From NCBI GenBank assembly GCA_013368325.1, contig JAACJK010000163.1:1116001-1180000 (forward strand): DNA of 64,000 nt, written 5' to 3'. The notes under the pieces were generated by a model, which made no database searches, was not told where the DNA came from, and saw nothing but the letters and a program-made list of their open reading frames with translations. Position numbers and translations under genes: made by a program. Shown one piece after another: positions 52,572-64,000 of this stretch (position 1 is the stretch's first letter; every line of letters begins with the position of its first letter). The DNA is from Ephemerocybe angulata. Lineage: Eukaryota > Basidiomycota > Agaricomycetes > Agaricales > Psathyrellaceae.

Positions 52572-54423
52572 CCACGGCGCCCAATTCGGCCGAATTTGTT
52601 GCTGTTTGATCCCAAGGGCATTGCCCTCTGAGACGCGGGGCTCCGACTCATCTTGGACTCATCACTGGCAACTTGAAGCTCATGCTCAGACTCTTGGTCT
52701 CAAGTATCTGGACACGAGGGATGTGGATCCTTTACTCTTTGGGGAATTCCTAAACCTGCCTCTTAGCTCCTGACCCCAGCAATTATTGAGAGCCTGGCGG
52801 ATAACCGTGAGTTGCATCAGAGGATGTAGAAGAATCCCTGTCCTTCTGAATTGTCGCCTTCCATCTCACTATGTACGTCTTCTCGAAAAGTATCCATTGA
52901 ATCTGACTCGATTCTGCTCGTGAATCGCGATTTATACGCACCAGTGCCTTTTGTCCGTGTCCCGTGTAAATGCGCCCGCTGTTCGTTGCATCCGGCTCCC
53001 GGGCTTCGTTGGCGAGTGTAGTTTCTTGTTAATGTTGTTCGAGGCTATCGCTTACAGCCTCTTACAGCGCGCTTCAGTCCATGAACGCTTCGCGCCAAAC
53101 TGTGCACGCCCCTATAACCCGATGCCTGTCCAATTACCAACGGTTATGATCTGCAATAACTTCCGCTTGGGGCTTCTGGCACGCCCTTCAGGCGCGCCCT
53201 GAGTGTCCACACTCGAGTGGAGACTGATGATAGTCCTCGGGACGCACTTCCATATGAAGAAATAATTGCGTCGCAACGAGGAGAACAAGTTGAGGACGAG
53301 TCCAGACAATGTCTTGTCCCTTTCAGGTGCAAACTATGTCATACCATGAGATAGTGCCTTTTTCTTGGCGATTCGGGGAAGGGTGTCACGTCACCTATTG
53401 AACAACTCTTGAACGGTTCGCTTCGGGTCTCCGAGCGAATCGGTCGGGTCGGATCGCACCTCTGTTTCGCTTTTAAAAAAAATCAAAAAAGTTCGCAGGT
53501 GAGAGGAGATGGTGGCATTCAGGTTTTGCAGTCCCGAGTTTGCGATCCGGAGTGCGTCTTCCGGCGTATCATTTTTGAAAGGTTAGCTCAAACCAATCCC
53601 TGTTTTTCAAATCGAAATCGATGACATGTAGTAGGCTCGCACGGGCTGTGTTGATATTGTGTGCGAATTTAGGGCATCCCTGCAAGATATATCCTGGAAT
53701 GAAGATGCCTACTCCTGATTTGAGCTCCGGGTCGGTCTCAAGTCCCTCTGTTATCAGCCTCACCGTTACCAGTTGAAGACTTCGGCCTATGCAGTTATCA
53801 CTGCAAAATTTTCAAGTGCCCGCAGCACCTGTCAGGTGCGTGCTCTGCAAGCCTGCACTGCTTGATATGGTCTCTCTCCGATTGTTATGGCATATTTTGA
53901 TACACCCTTCACTAACCCAAGTGGGTTAAATCTGGACGGATGTCATGAAGGCACCGTGAAAGGATCGAGATCAGACCCTGTTCGGCATCTCCGAATTCGC
54001 CAAATTGCTGAAGCCTCCGGAGCGTTTCTTATAAGGATTTTCAGGATTTTCGGCGCAAGACCTAGCTCAACTCGAGCCTGGCAGAGTTTGCGTTGCCTCG
54101 GTTCGCGGTGAGCATACTTGATAGCTTCTTAAAGACCTTAATATCTCACTGGCAGACTTCGTATTCGGAGTCTACATGGATTCTAGCAATTGGGAACCGT
54201 GGATAACGGGTCGTTCGGACCCCAAGATCTAGCGATCTACTCGCGACATGGCTTGTCCCGGAACAGATCATGGACTCAGATGGATTCGCCAAGTCTGTAA
54301 TTGACAGGTGAACGGTCGACCCGACTATTTATACAGAGCGGGTTGAATCCGCCTGCCCATTCCCTAAGTCTACCATCCACTCGCCAAACCCGTACGCTTT
54401 AATCTCTCTTCGACGCCGCCACC
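52572..54423. other. Long upstream region of the C2H2 gene
   Basis: About 1.85 kb with no convincing gene. Its left edge is the PPG1 promoter. Its right edge contains the TATA-like box of the C2H2 factor. Short frames such as 52951-53202 show no known domain. Confidence 0.5.
54326..54333 (+). promoter_or_regulatory. TATA-like box of the C2H2 factor
   Basis: tatttata lies 91-98 bases upstream of the start codon at 54424, in an otherwise GC-mixed region. The spacing fits a core promoter with a short leader. Assignment is by position only. Confidence 0.5.
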
Positions 54424-55306
54424 ATGCAGAGCCAATACAGAGAGCCTCGCCCTTACACCTTCGACGATCCTACCAATGCTTATTCTAGCCACTCGTCGCA
54501 CCACAGCTCGGACTACACCCTCTCCACCCCAGCTTATCCCAACTACGATGCCAGTTACTATGTAACTTCCGCCGTTGGAAACCTGAATGACTGTAAGTCG
54601 CCCTATTTGCATATGTGCGAGATCTTTGCTAAATTTCATTCAAGCGTCGTCAACATACTACCGGAGCGTCTCACCGCTATCTCATGGACGACACCATAGC
54701 AGCTCTCATAGCCGCTACTATGGTAGCGACGGACTAGTGAGTTCATCCTCAATTTCTGCGACGAACAGTCCACCGACATTGCTTTCTCAGTACGGTGGAG
54801 AGCACCGAAGCTCGTCGTCCCCCAACTTCATTCCAACTCCATCGGACATGGCACACAGCTACAACAACTACAGCATGATCCCCCGTTCACCCGGTGTCTC
54901 CTCAACCGAACGTTACGCGACTACTCTGCCATACCCCTCCCCTCATCTGCTGAGCCTTGGCCATACTGGTGCTCATCGCCCAGCTCGTATCTCCACTTCC
55001 CGTCCAAGGTCCGGAACTCTCGGATCCAATGGCTCTACCACGTCCCCCACAGGGGAGAGGTTCCCCTGTGAGAAGTGTGGCAAGACCTTCTCGAGGTCGC
55101 ATGATAGGAAGCGTCACCACGAGACCCAGCACCTGGCCTCCCCCATCATCCACCGCTGCCGCTATTGCGAGAAAGAGTTCAGCAGGTCGGTCGCCCTCAG
55201 TCTAACCATTCACGGAAGCGTGTGCTCAAAAATTTCTAGGGCTGATTCCTTGAAGAGACATGTCGACAACGGATGTGACGAGGCACCACAGCATCAGCGA
55301 CAGTAG
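54424..55306 (+). CDS. Two-finger C2H2-type zinc-finger transcription factor
   Basis: This is a nuclear DNA-binding protein of 258 residues. Exons 54424-54592, 54645-55185 and 55240-55306 sum to 259 codons. The first 170 residues are Ser/Tyr/His-rich and disordered. Finger 1 is CEKCGKTFSRSHDRKRHHETQH, preceded by the classical linker TGERFP. Finger 2, CRYCEKEFSRADSLKRHVDNGC, is completed only after the last intron (gtcggt..ttctag), which inserts ADSLKRH. Its fourth ligand is Cys, making it C2HC. The first acceptor is AAG. Proteins of this shape are common in Agaricomycetes, and some regulate mushroom development, but I cannot assign a specific role. The unusually long upstream region suggests complex control. 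Confidence 0.85.
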
Positions 55307-56702
55307 CAGATCCCGTATCCCGTCTTCGGTGAGGTCCTCTTTTCAGTAGTCTGATGGAGAATGTTACTCACTTCTTATCACCCTTTACCCTTCAGGTATC
55401 ATTGAATCGTCACGCGTGTCATTAACTATTCGCGGCAGCGTCGACCGGCCGGTGTACCATCTAGAAATGGTCCACTCCTCCAAAAGTAACTTGGCACAGG
55501 TTTTCATGTAATGTCTTACTCGAAACTATCACTGGGTATACCCAGGTGAAGGTTCTCGAGGTGTCCACCGTTCGTATACGGCGTCCTATGCGCCTTGTCG
55601 CATCTTGCTCTCCGGCGTTCGTTCTGGCCTACCGAACTTCATACATGATGTACCATGGCTACGCGACACCCGAATAGCAAGGCGCCATTAAAAACTGCTT
55701 TGCTCGGTCGAGAATTTTCGAATACTGTTTCCATTCATGTATATAATCTTAATTAAATGGATTTGTTCATTTTCCACTCGACGAGACGACGGGCTTGCCT
55801 GCCTTTTGCAATCATGTCTTTACCGAGCCAGAGCGCTTGATTGAGTTCACGATAGGGGATGATCCCCTTTACGATCATCACCCTTGAAGATACGAACCCT
55901 TACAACCGACGCAAAAGTATTGAATCTCAATCCAGAAGTCCTGTAACCATGTGCTGGTTCGTGCATGGAAGTTCCAACATTTTTGGATGCCGTACAGATA
56001 CAGTTCATGTGTGGACCCAACAGAACATGTGCGGGATGCGATGGGAGAGTGCCGGATAGTTGATCGTATGACCTGCCTGAAATAAATCGACCCTGTACCC
56101 TGCACATTCACTAATCTCTATTCAGTTTCCGTGATTTCGAGGAGGATCTCAAATGAACGTTGAACGCTGGAACTTTGATAGGGAAAAGCATTACGGATTA
56201 CTGCACGTGAACGGGATAACGGTCACCTGGTTTGCTGAAGAGTACCGCACAGCACCCCAACGCTCAGAAAGACCCCATTCGAGTTGCGCTCGTTGAGCGG
56301 GGTTTCCCATTCGGTGGAATGTCAGCATTCCAGGGACAATCTAGGCGTCACTGGACGTCAACAAGAGTCCAAAAAGTTAGGGATCGACCCCACCAAATGA
56401 TGGAAAAGAGACGCTTGCAACGTGCCCTGCCTCGGTTCTTCCTCGAGGATTGTGTCATAAGTCATGTCATGTCAAATCGACCCATTCCTATGGGTGGTAT
56501 AAACGCTGGTAGGTTTGTAGATTCGAAAATCGAAATTGTGAATTTAACCCATAACAGATCACATCTCGGACCTACACCTGGAACCCTTGAAGGTAATGAT
56601 AACTAGACACAGCAAAGATACGGGCATTATTAGCTTAGGTTACACCAACGAAACGAGATAACCATTCGTAGAAACGAACCTTGGGCTGGGAATGAGACGA
56701 AT
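55307..56702. other. Convergent gap between the C2H2 and CWC24 genes
   Basis: No gene recognised in about 1.4 kb. It must contain the 3' untranslated regions of both neighbours. The frame at 56232-56606 has no known features. Confidence 0.5.
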
Positions 56703-57831
56703 TCAGTCGGAACTATCGGAGACTTGAGCATCCCCCCGTTCGTCCAGACCCTCGATTTGAATGTGACTTGATTCCCCGTCACTCCCTACGGCTTCCTTCG
56801 CTTCCTTGTCCGCCCGTTTTTTGTTCATCTTCTCAATTATCTTATCTGCCCGATTGAATATTCCCCCAGTAGGCGTTCCACACGCGAGGCATTTCGGGGT
56901 TTTGGCGAAACGCTTGATGGCACAAGCTGAGCAGAAGTAATGGCCGCACCGAGTCACCACGGGGTCCGTATATGGCTTGCGACAGATCAGGCATGCGAAT
57001 GGGACATCCTCCTCGTCACTGGAGTCGGATCCTGAGTCCTCGTCGTTATTAGCCCTGCCCATTTGGTTCTCAGCGAGCCTATCTAACTGCCAGCCGGCTA
57101 GATCTGCACATAGGAAGAGGAAAGACATATCCAGGTCAGTGAACCCATACTAAAGTTCGAGAATGGTAAGACCCACAAGTTCCGCGATCGTGCAGGAATT
57201 TACAGGTATCCCCGAACCCGCAGTAACCAGTTTCTAATTAGATGCAAAGAGCAAAGATAAGAGCTCCGAAATAGTAGATTACCATGAGAGGAAACGTACC
57301 CTTGTAATCCTTGCAAACGTCGGGTTGATAGTCCGTAATAGTCACAGTCCGAATTGTATTGGCGCTTCGTTGAGGGCCGACACGCATGGCCTTGGGCGTT
57401 TCAGTCGACTTCTTGATATGCGTACGGTATGCGCTCTGGCCGTGGTATTGTCCATCATTGGGGATCTCTTCGTCGACTTCTCCTGCATCTAGCCTCTCTT
57501 TCCGACGTCGCTTTGCCAACAGCTCCTCTGCCTCGTCTCCCGCAAGAATATCCAATGCAGCATTAACGTGAGACCCCTCCGCAGTCCATTTTACATCGGG
57601 ACTCTCCTTTTCCGGCTCATCAAACCCTTCTCGTTGAGAGGCAGTCCGCTTGGTTCCCGCGGAGAGTAGATTTGAAGCGGTCTTTCTGTTTGGTAAGACG
57701 ACCTGTGATTTCAGAGTGGATGGCCCTCCACTTGTTTGGATGTGGTCGGGTGATGCTGATCGTTTCCTAGCTGTGGCAGGTCGTGCACCTTTCTTTTTCT
57801 TAAAAAAGGGTACATTCTCAGTGGAGGCCAT
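56703..57831 (-). CDS. CWC24: Pre-mRNA splicing factor CWC24 (CCCH + RING, RNF113 family)
   Basis: This spliceosomal protein acts around the first catalytic step and carries a RING finger. The start at 57831 gives [15 protein letters not shown], the usual RNF113 N-terminus. An acidic/basic region with [21 protein letters not shown] precedes the CCCH zinc finger. The finger is assembled across an intron ending ctaattag: [11 protein letters not shown] plus [19 protein letters not shown], spacing C-x8-C-x5-C-x3-H. The next exon gives [14 protein letters not shown], then the C3HC4 RING from [15 protein letters not shown] through [14 protein letters not shown] to [14 protein letters not shown] charged C-terminus follows. 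Three exons; both introns are in phase and have good GT..AG ends. Confidence 0.93.
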
Positions 57832-60800
57832 GATGGTCAAGTAGGAAGAAGTGTAGTAACGGCATTGGAGACAGCACGCACGTCAACTTGCCAGCGCTTA
57901 CTAAGCTGATGGCGCTTCGATTTGGCAATTGCGCGTCTATCACTCGGACTCTCTCCAGCTCCCGCCGCCGCTTTGCTGGCGGCGGCGTGGCCATCTGTAT
58001 GCGGGGATTGCGACATTCTTTCTCATTGGAGGGATTCTATAAGGTCGTGCTCATCTCACCCCCACGTCCTCTCCTCGCTCTGCTCGCCCATTGCTTACTT
58101 TGTGCCTTGCCTTGTGCTCTTGATCAGGATTAGTGCAAGTATCGTCAATAGAATTGGCAACAGGGATCAGATCGTGTGTATATGCGCGCCTGGGTCCCGG
58201 ATAGTTCGACGAGCGACCTTCAATTCCGTTAGGGGGACGCGTATGGACAGGGAAGCGGCCGGAAACAACCGGTAGCCTTGTGGATGAGCAAGCGAAGGTT
58301 TCTATTCTGATGTGCGTTCTCCTCACCTTCAACTCTTTTTCTCGTCATTAAACTTGTACTCATCGTTTCGGTGACCCTGCGCGGCCTTGGACCATTTGTC
58401 AGACACAATTAAATTCACGACGAGGACCAGGGCCACAGTCAACGATAATACATAGATATTACGGCGAACGTGATCTCTGTCGCCTCAGTTGTGTTGATTC
58501 CCGCTCGGGGATCAGGCCTCAGGCTCTGCTTCAGGGATGTTCATGGGCCTGCCTAGGAGGTGCATCAATTGGCTCTCTTACTTCCCTCGAAGTGACTTCT
58601 GGCTTGATCTACTGTACTGGGATCCAATCGGCGGTGAAGCACCCTTTGATGCCGTACTCGAGTATGCCTCCTGAATTCACGGGTCATTCAAAGCGAACCA
58701 TTGCTATGCACTTTCGCCCTCCTACGAAAGCGTGGCCCTGCTCTATGACGACCTGGGATCTCTTACTCTGGCATTGGTCTCTTCCGGTACGCATCACCCG
58801 TTCTCCGAGTCTGTTTCGTGTGGCGAAAGAGCAACTCGCATCACTTCCTCCACTCGGTGGGCGAAACCCTTTCACTTTTTCATCGATCCACACAATGTTC
58901 TTTGGGTGTCAGGTGGGTAAGACGTTGGGCGCGATTCCCAAGGAGCATCTACACATCCCTGTATCTCCCCTTCGCATTTCAATTGCTGCAGCCCACAAGG
59001 CTTCTGCCAAGGTACCGTAACATCAATCAAAAAGAAATGCCGTAAGTAAAGCTCGTCCATAGATCGCCCTGCTACCCCACTTTCTAACACTCGATATAGG
59101 CCTATCTCCTTGATAACATCCCTCGAGCATTGTCTGCTGGAGCGATGCAGGTATCAGAGTCTAGATTCCCGAGTTAAGATCTGTCGCATTTCCACGTGCA
59201 GGTGTGTGACTCGGAGTCCCCTTGGGCTTGCGATTTCCTTGCAGGTTCGTCCATATTGACTTCGTGCATTGCTAGATTGGCATCTCACTTTCGTCGTCGG
59301 GTTTCAGCTTCAGAACCGATTACCTGTGGTGCCGCTCGTGAGAGTGGCCCTTGGATTGCTGAAACTCCTCCTCCTTCCTCCGGCGAATGAAGATAAGAAG
59401 TTACATCATACGTCTTGTCTTGGACTCTACGACTCCTCATGATGAAGCGACAACCACCCCAAGTAAGTCAAGGTGCCTAAACGGATTAAGTATAGCAACT
59501 TGAAGATAACTTCGTAACAACTCACGGGCTTCTTGACACCCTCACGTGCCAAGATGAGTAAAGGTGTGTTTGCTCCTCCCGCCTTACCATTCATTTTGCA
59601 CAGGTCACTGAACGCCCCTCCTGTCAAAGTGGTGTCGTAGGGTACCTGAATCATCGCGGCCTCCGCCTAGTGTCGTAAAGTGGGGTACTGATCTCACGCC
59701 GCCGTCTCGTTTTCGACTATTCTGTCGGTGCTATGGAAATATTGACCTCGTTCTTCTGGTCCCGCAAACCACCTTTTAGAATGGGAAAACCAGGTCCCAA
59801 AAGAGCGCTTGTTCTCCCTCCTTGGCCGTAATTCAGACCTTTAGCGAGGCGGCTCGCTACCGTGCCGCAGGTGTCTCTCCCCGAAGCCAGTGGTCTGGGG
59901 CATGTTCTGTACATTCGGTTCATATGCTCTACGGCTTTCTATGCTATCAACTTCTGTGATTCTGTGACATTGTCCAACTCTGCACCTTATTTTCGGTTTC
60001 GTCAACCGCGGGCAGCTGTACACCCACCTGGTTCGGCATCTGGGTTCGTGCTTTTTCGAGTTTTTCCTTGCTGCTCTGCCTGACTTCTCCCAATTCGACA
60101 GATAAGAAGGCAAACAGACAATTCGACAGGGCCAAACTGGGAACCATCGTCATCATTGAGTTAACAGCACATCTTCTTCCTCACGACTTTAAACGCCCGA
60201 CTACTTTGTCTACATCTTTTTCTCGCTATAGCACACGAGGTCGCCTCCTGGTCGACCACCGGCCTTACACCAGTACCCAGCATCTGGTACATTTCGTCCT
60301 GTCTTGCTCAAACTCGAGGTCCTGGCGCAGAGCCAAGTTACTACACGCTACTGTATGTCGTTCTAACCCGTGACCAGATTGTGCCATTGACCTGACAGAT
60401 GGCGACATATTGGCTGAAGGGACGATCAAAAAGCAGCTCCGCAGCGCCCGCGGTGGCCTTGCGATGCACGCACTTCAGATTAAGGCGGTGAGTAGAAATG
60501 CTGCTCACCTTCGATTCGAGTTACCAGGGGCAATGGAAGACAGGGGTTGCATTAATGGCGTAGGCGCCCCGCCCTGGCATGGCTCTGGCGCTCACAAAAT
60601 TCGCGCCGGCGGGTGTCACGTCGGGGCGTTCGCGCGGGTGTCATTGTGTCAACCGCCGCACAACAGCTAGCGCGGCGGTGCCTTTTTATTGAGGAAGATG
60701 GTCTATGTAAGATGGTCCAGAAGACATACGTCTGCGTTGTGCACCCGAAAGCTTTAGGCGGAGGAAAGAGTGGCGCGTCATGTGGCACATTTGATCTTAT

Positions 60801-61073
60801 CTCTTCCTCATGGACATAAGCATCTTGTATTTGTAAAGCATTCGTCTATTTTTTGTGCGTCTCTCAGAGGTTTCCGAGGGCAGAACGAGGAGGTTGAAGG
60901 GCGGGGAAGGAGCTGGGGGGAGGATATAATGAGCCGGCGGTCTGAGCGACAGAAGTTGGTCCAATAAGACGATCTAGAACGGGACAAAAAGCGGGGGGCG
61001 TATGGAGTCCTAATAAAGCCGGACCGGGGGAAAACGAGGGAAAACGAAGGTGCCGGAGAGCCGAAGCACCACC
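57832..61073. other. 3.2-kb region upstream of the bZIP gene
   Basis: No convincing gene. A plus-strand frame from 58537 (MFMGLPRRCINWLSYFPRSD) reads well for about 45 codons to a TGA. The same frame stays open afterwards to about 58920. This may be a decayed small gene or an unrecognised exon set. The rest contains only short overlapping frames. The right end holds the bZIP promoter. Confidence 0.45.
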
Positions 61074-61081
61074 TTTTATAA
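61074..61081 (+). promoter_or_regulatory. TATA-like box of the bZIP gene
   Basis: ttttataa lies 72-79 bases before the start codon at 61153. It is followed by a pyrimidine-rich leader, a common arrangement for highly expressed fungal genes. Two near-identical gggaaaacga units (61028-61047) precede it. Confidence 0.5.
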
Positions 61082-61152
61082 TCACCCTGTGCCTTTCGCC
61101 TTTTCCCTTCCTTCCACATCCTTGTCATCTGTAGGATAAGCTTTCGGAGGCT

Positions 61153-62160
61153 ATGGCTCCACCAAATCTTCAAGGCCTCAACATCGTCCACCCAACGATC
61201 CAGACGGACTCGCACGACCTGCTCAGCGGCCAGTCCTACCCTGACCTCTCCGCTCAGCTCGACCTCTGGACCAACCTCGCCTTCGACCAGGATGAGCCCC
61301 TGAACTCACGAAACACCAACGACGAAAAGTATTCCAGGAAGTCCCTCCAGGAGGAGGAAGAGGAGGATCCCGCCAGATCCCCTGTGACCACTGAAAAGGC
61401 CGTGCACGATGGCCATATCAACCCGGTCACTGGTATCAACCTGGGCAACAACCATGACTCGAATGCCCGGCAGCAGCACCAGGGCATCGTCCCACCTTTC
61501 GACGTCAGCTCGTTCCTCGCTGGCTTTGGGATCGACCCCTTCTCCCTTCCTGCTGCGCAGCCCCAGCAGGCTTCGCACACCATCTCGCCCTCGTTGGCCC
61601 AGCTCCTCGCCTACCACTCAGCAACCGCAGCAGCGCACCACCAGCTGCCCTCCTTTGGCCAGCAGGTGATTCCCCAGGCAGCTTCAAACAGCGCAGAGAT
61701 CCCCAGCTCGTCCTATCTGCGCAACTCCACTGCTGCGGCGCGATCTTCATCCCCCACTTCGTCGACTGCGTCTGTTGAGGAGCAACCTTCCACGAAGCGG
61801 GCCCGCACTCGTAAGGCCTCCGTCTCGACGGCCGCCTCGCCAGATGTTGATGCCAACCCCAACAACATGTCCGCTGCCGAGGACAAACGTCGGAGAAATA
61901 CCGCAGCGAGCGCTCGTTTCAGGCTGAAGAAGAAGGAGCGGGAGGCAGCCTTGGAGGGGAAGGCGAAGGAGTTGGAGCAGAAGGTCAGCGAGCTCGAGCG
62001 CGAGTGCGAGGGTCTGAGACGGGAGAACGGATGGTTGAAGGGTCTCGTCGTCGGCGTTACCGGTGCGGCCCAGGGTCCCGTTGTGAACCCCCCTGCTTCC
62101 CTCATGGCTCCCTCAACATCTTCCTCAAGTAAACGACGCAGGGATGAAGACAGTGCGTAA
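61153..62160 (+). CDS. bZIP transcription factor of the Cys-3/MetR type
   Basis: This is a single-exon gene of 335 residues. The C-terminal bZIP has the basic region EDKRRRNTAASARFRLKKKE, a signature of fungal Cys-3/MetR/Met28-like factors that activate sulfur-acquisition genes. A leucine zipper follows: LEGKAKELEQKVSELEREC then LRRENGWLKGLV, with heptad Leu/Val. Upstream are an acidic segment (LQEEEEEDPARS), a Gln/His/Ala-rich region with PFDVSSFLAGFGIDPFSLP, and basic KRARTRKAS just before the DNA-binding part. The absence of introns is unusual in this window. The sulfur-regulation role is inferred from the basic-region sequence only. No obvious self-binding palindrome was seen upstream. 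Confidence 0.88.
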   Translation: MAPPNLQGLNIVHPTIQTDSHDLLSGQSYPDLSAQLDLWTNLAFDQDEPLNSRNTNDEKYSRKSLQEEEEEDPARSPVTTEKAVHDGHINPVTGINLGNNHDSNARQQHQGIVPPFDVSSFLAGFGIDPFSLPAAQPQQASHTISPSLAQLLAYHSATAAAHHQLPSFGQQVIPQAASNSAEIPSSSYLRNSTAAARSSSPTSSTASVEEQPSTKRARTRKASVSTAASPDVDANPNNMSAAEDKRRRNTAASARFRLKKKEREAALEGKAKELEQKVSELERECEGLRRENGWLKGLVVGVTGAAQGPVVNPPASLMAPSTSSSSKRRRDEDSA

Positions 62161-64000
62161 TTCATCGTCGCCTCGCTGCGATGGGTTCTTTCGTGGAGGA
62201 GGGGCTTCCTGTGACACTTTTTACGTACCAATTCGGAATTCAACTTGCAACGATATTTTTATGCCCTTCATCTTCCACTTCCCACATCACTCATCCTTCA
62301 TTTCATACAGTAAGTGCGCAGTATGCCTCATATGTTGTATGTTGTCTATAGCTCTTCCTCCCAAAACTCCTCCCCCGTTTGCGTTTTGCAGTCTCATGAT
62401 AGGACCTAGAACGAACCGCATTTCTCGATCTTCATTATTGTATCAATATTCTGTATCTGTACCTCAAGTTCAACCCTTGACCCTTTGCTCTCCTATCATG
62501 TTGCGGAAAAACTATGAATTTGTCTCATGCACATTGGCTCCCGGTTTCGCGGACAACGACTCCGATGAGCAGCAGCGCCAAAATGACGGCCGAAAACGAG
62601 GAGGATTCTGATCGCATGCTACCTTAGCGAGCTTTAGCGCCGAATATTCGAAATCTAGGCGAGTCATGGCTGGTCATGACGCTATGATACCCCCGACCGG
62701 CTTCACTGTGGCCCGCACCAGCCCGCACCTCCACCTGAAATCCACTGCATGCGCGTCGCCAAGTTCATAGAGGAAAATCGCGCTCCAAGGGCCAAACTCC
62801 AGGCTACTCCAGGACCCTCTTCTCATGCCTCGTTTTCCTGCACCATGTGGCTTCCGTGTTTCTGGGATCCCATTGTGGCAGTTACAAAAACCCCTCTCGT
62901 TAATACTCGGCCAAGAAGCTGATTGTCGTTTTCCTCACATCCTAAACATAGGTGGCGCAGGAATGACTGACAGATTTTGGACAAAATGCCTGCGACCAGG
63001 GTACTCCCTGCGGCGTCGACGTCCTCCTCGTGCAAGGATCCGGCCTGTGATCGGGTATTCTATGTACAGCGTTCCAAGGGCCAACATTCCTTCAAATGGC
63101 TGGAAACAATGGGCGGCGTTGTGGGTCCCTCGCGTATGGTCGGGGTATGTATGTACTGGGCAACTTGAATGTGCTTATTCCGTCTCGCTTTCAGGTGCCT
63201 AGACGCAGCTCTCTACCTGTCTAGTTGCGGCAGTCTCTCGCTGCATGCTTTCTGGTTATCAGAATCCTTATCCCAGAAACTCGGCGGCATGCAAGCCGCA
63301 GCGCGCTCCGTTCTCGCATGACGGTATTACTCGTTTCCTTCTGCCTCTGCGAAAATGTTTTTGTTCTTCGGTGAACGGTCCAGGGTTCCGGACAAACGTT
63401 GTTAGGAGGGGGATTGAGCGGCGCTAGCAGGAAGCTGTACGGTGCCTCTCGGACTTTCTCTGTGGTTTTAAGCTTCTGTTATGCAGACTGCTTGTGGAGG
63501 CATGGAGATCGTGTTAAGTCGCACTTGCACTTGGTGTGCGCTAAGTGGCGGGTAGCATGAGGCCGTCGCCGATGGTCTGAATCGTTCGCTTCATTTTTTC
63601 ATTAGGTACCCTTACTGCCGCAGTCCACGATGCGCGCATGTATTGGTACACCGGACATCCTACATAATCCCAGACTCAGCCTGTCGTAAACTCGTAGAAA
63701 GAAGTCTGCAACACGCACACGTTATTCCTAAGCTCAGTCAGCAAGTCCCTTGCCTTTGTCATTTTATGCGTGACCTTAAGGTCTGTGATAGAACCCAAGA
63801 AGTCCGCAGACGCATGCAGCTTCCAGGGCTAGCACCGTCGGAATAGGCAGCTAAGAGATTCCAGTTATAGACGGTGCCGACACCCTCGCGGTCAGCTGGT
63901 GCAGGCTTATCTGTAGTTTTGGAGATAGAAGGGTGCACTTTTGATGTGCTTCAGGGCGCTCATCTACGGTATACGCGCGCGGGTAATAAACCTCAATTGG
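62161..64000. other. Gene-free right end
   Basis: The bZIP 3' untranslated region, then about 1.5 kb of short overlapping frames. A 62-codon plus-strand frame from 62977 (SCKDPACDRVFYVQRSKGQH) looks slightly protein-like. I see no splice-linked neighbours and do not call it. Confidence 0.45.

Noticed and set aside
54737..54768. A GT..AG segment in the C2H2 gene resembling an intron
   Set aside because: At 32 nt it is too short and not a multiple of three. Retaining it keeps the frame to the zinc fingers.
61713..62243. A 176-codon minus-strand open frame
   Set aside because: It is the antisense of the bZIP domain and carries no features of its own.

Overview
This window looks like nuclear DNA of a filamentous basidiomycete, most likely an Agaricomycete. 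Almost every gene is split by short introns of about 49-115 nt with GT..AG ends. The gene set is typical fungal housekeeping plus lineage-typical families: a basidiomycete HNH_2 nuclease-domain protein, duplicated short-chain dehydrogenases, a fungal CSL factor and a Cys-3-type bZIP. I found no tRNA, rRNA, CRISPR array, viral gene or intact transposon. Exon limits were worked out by hand from splice sites and reading phase. Where the summed exons give a whole number of codons I treat the model as firm.

Layout. 1-935 is the 3' part of mitochondrial ribosomal protein uS9m. 1228-5838 holds two tandem minus-strand SDR copies. The first has lost its NAD(P)-binding exon, and an intact plus-strand HNH_2 gene sits directly against the break. 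7134-12149 carries TFIIH subunit TFB1/p62 and the DEAD-box helicase DBP7, both minus. DBP7 is divergent from the MYST acetyltransferase ESA1 (12360-14224), which converges on a small membrane protein (14409-15001). After 2.8 kb without genes comes a large CSL factor (17781-20913, minus), followed by about 8.8 kb without a convincing gene. 29750-37918 holds proteasome chaperone PSMG4/Poc4, the YAK1 kinase and a chromo/SET H3K9 methyltransferase, all plus. 38671-42301 holds a third SDR (with an apparent one-base frameshift) and a divergent pair, an ARL3/ARFRP1 GTPase and V-ATPase c'' (VMA16). 43183-46996 holds a CUE-domain protein and an RKM4/SETD6-like methyltransferase, both minus. 49575-52571 has a CRAL-TRIO protein converging on a PPG1-type phosphatase. 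54424-57831 has a C2H2 factor and the splicing factor CWC24. 61153-62160 is an intronless bZIP factor.

The genes do not form one pathway. Many act in transcription, chromatin or RNA processing (TFB1, DBP7, ESA1, CSL, H3K9 methyltransferase, C2H2, CWC24, bZIP) and a few in signalling or trafficking (YAK1, PPG1, ARL3, VMA16). The CSL gene and the bZIP gene lie beside unusually long gene-free tracts. I did not find a clearly new multi-gene system. The strongest leads are the SDR-A break beside the HNH gene, the third SDR's single-base defect, the long insertion in the CSL beta-trefoil, and the hairpin-bearing gene-free block at 21-29.7 kb.
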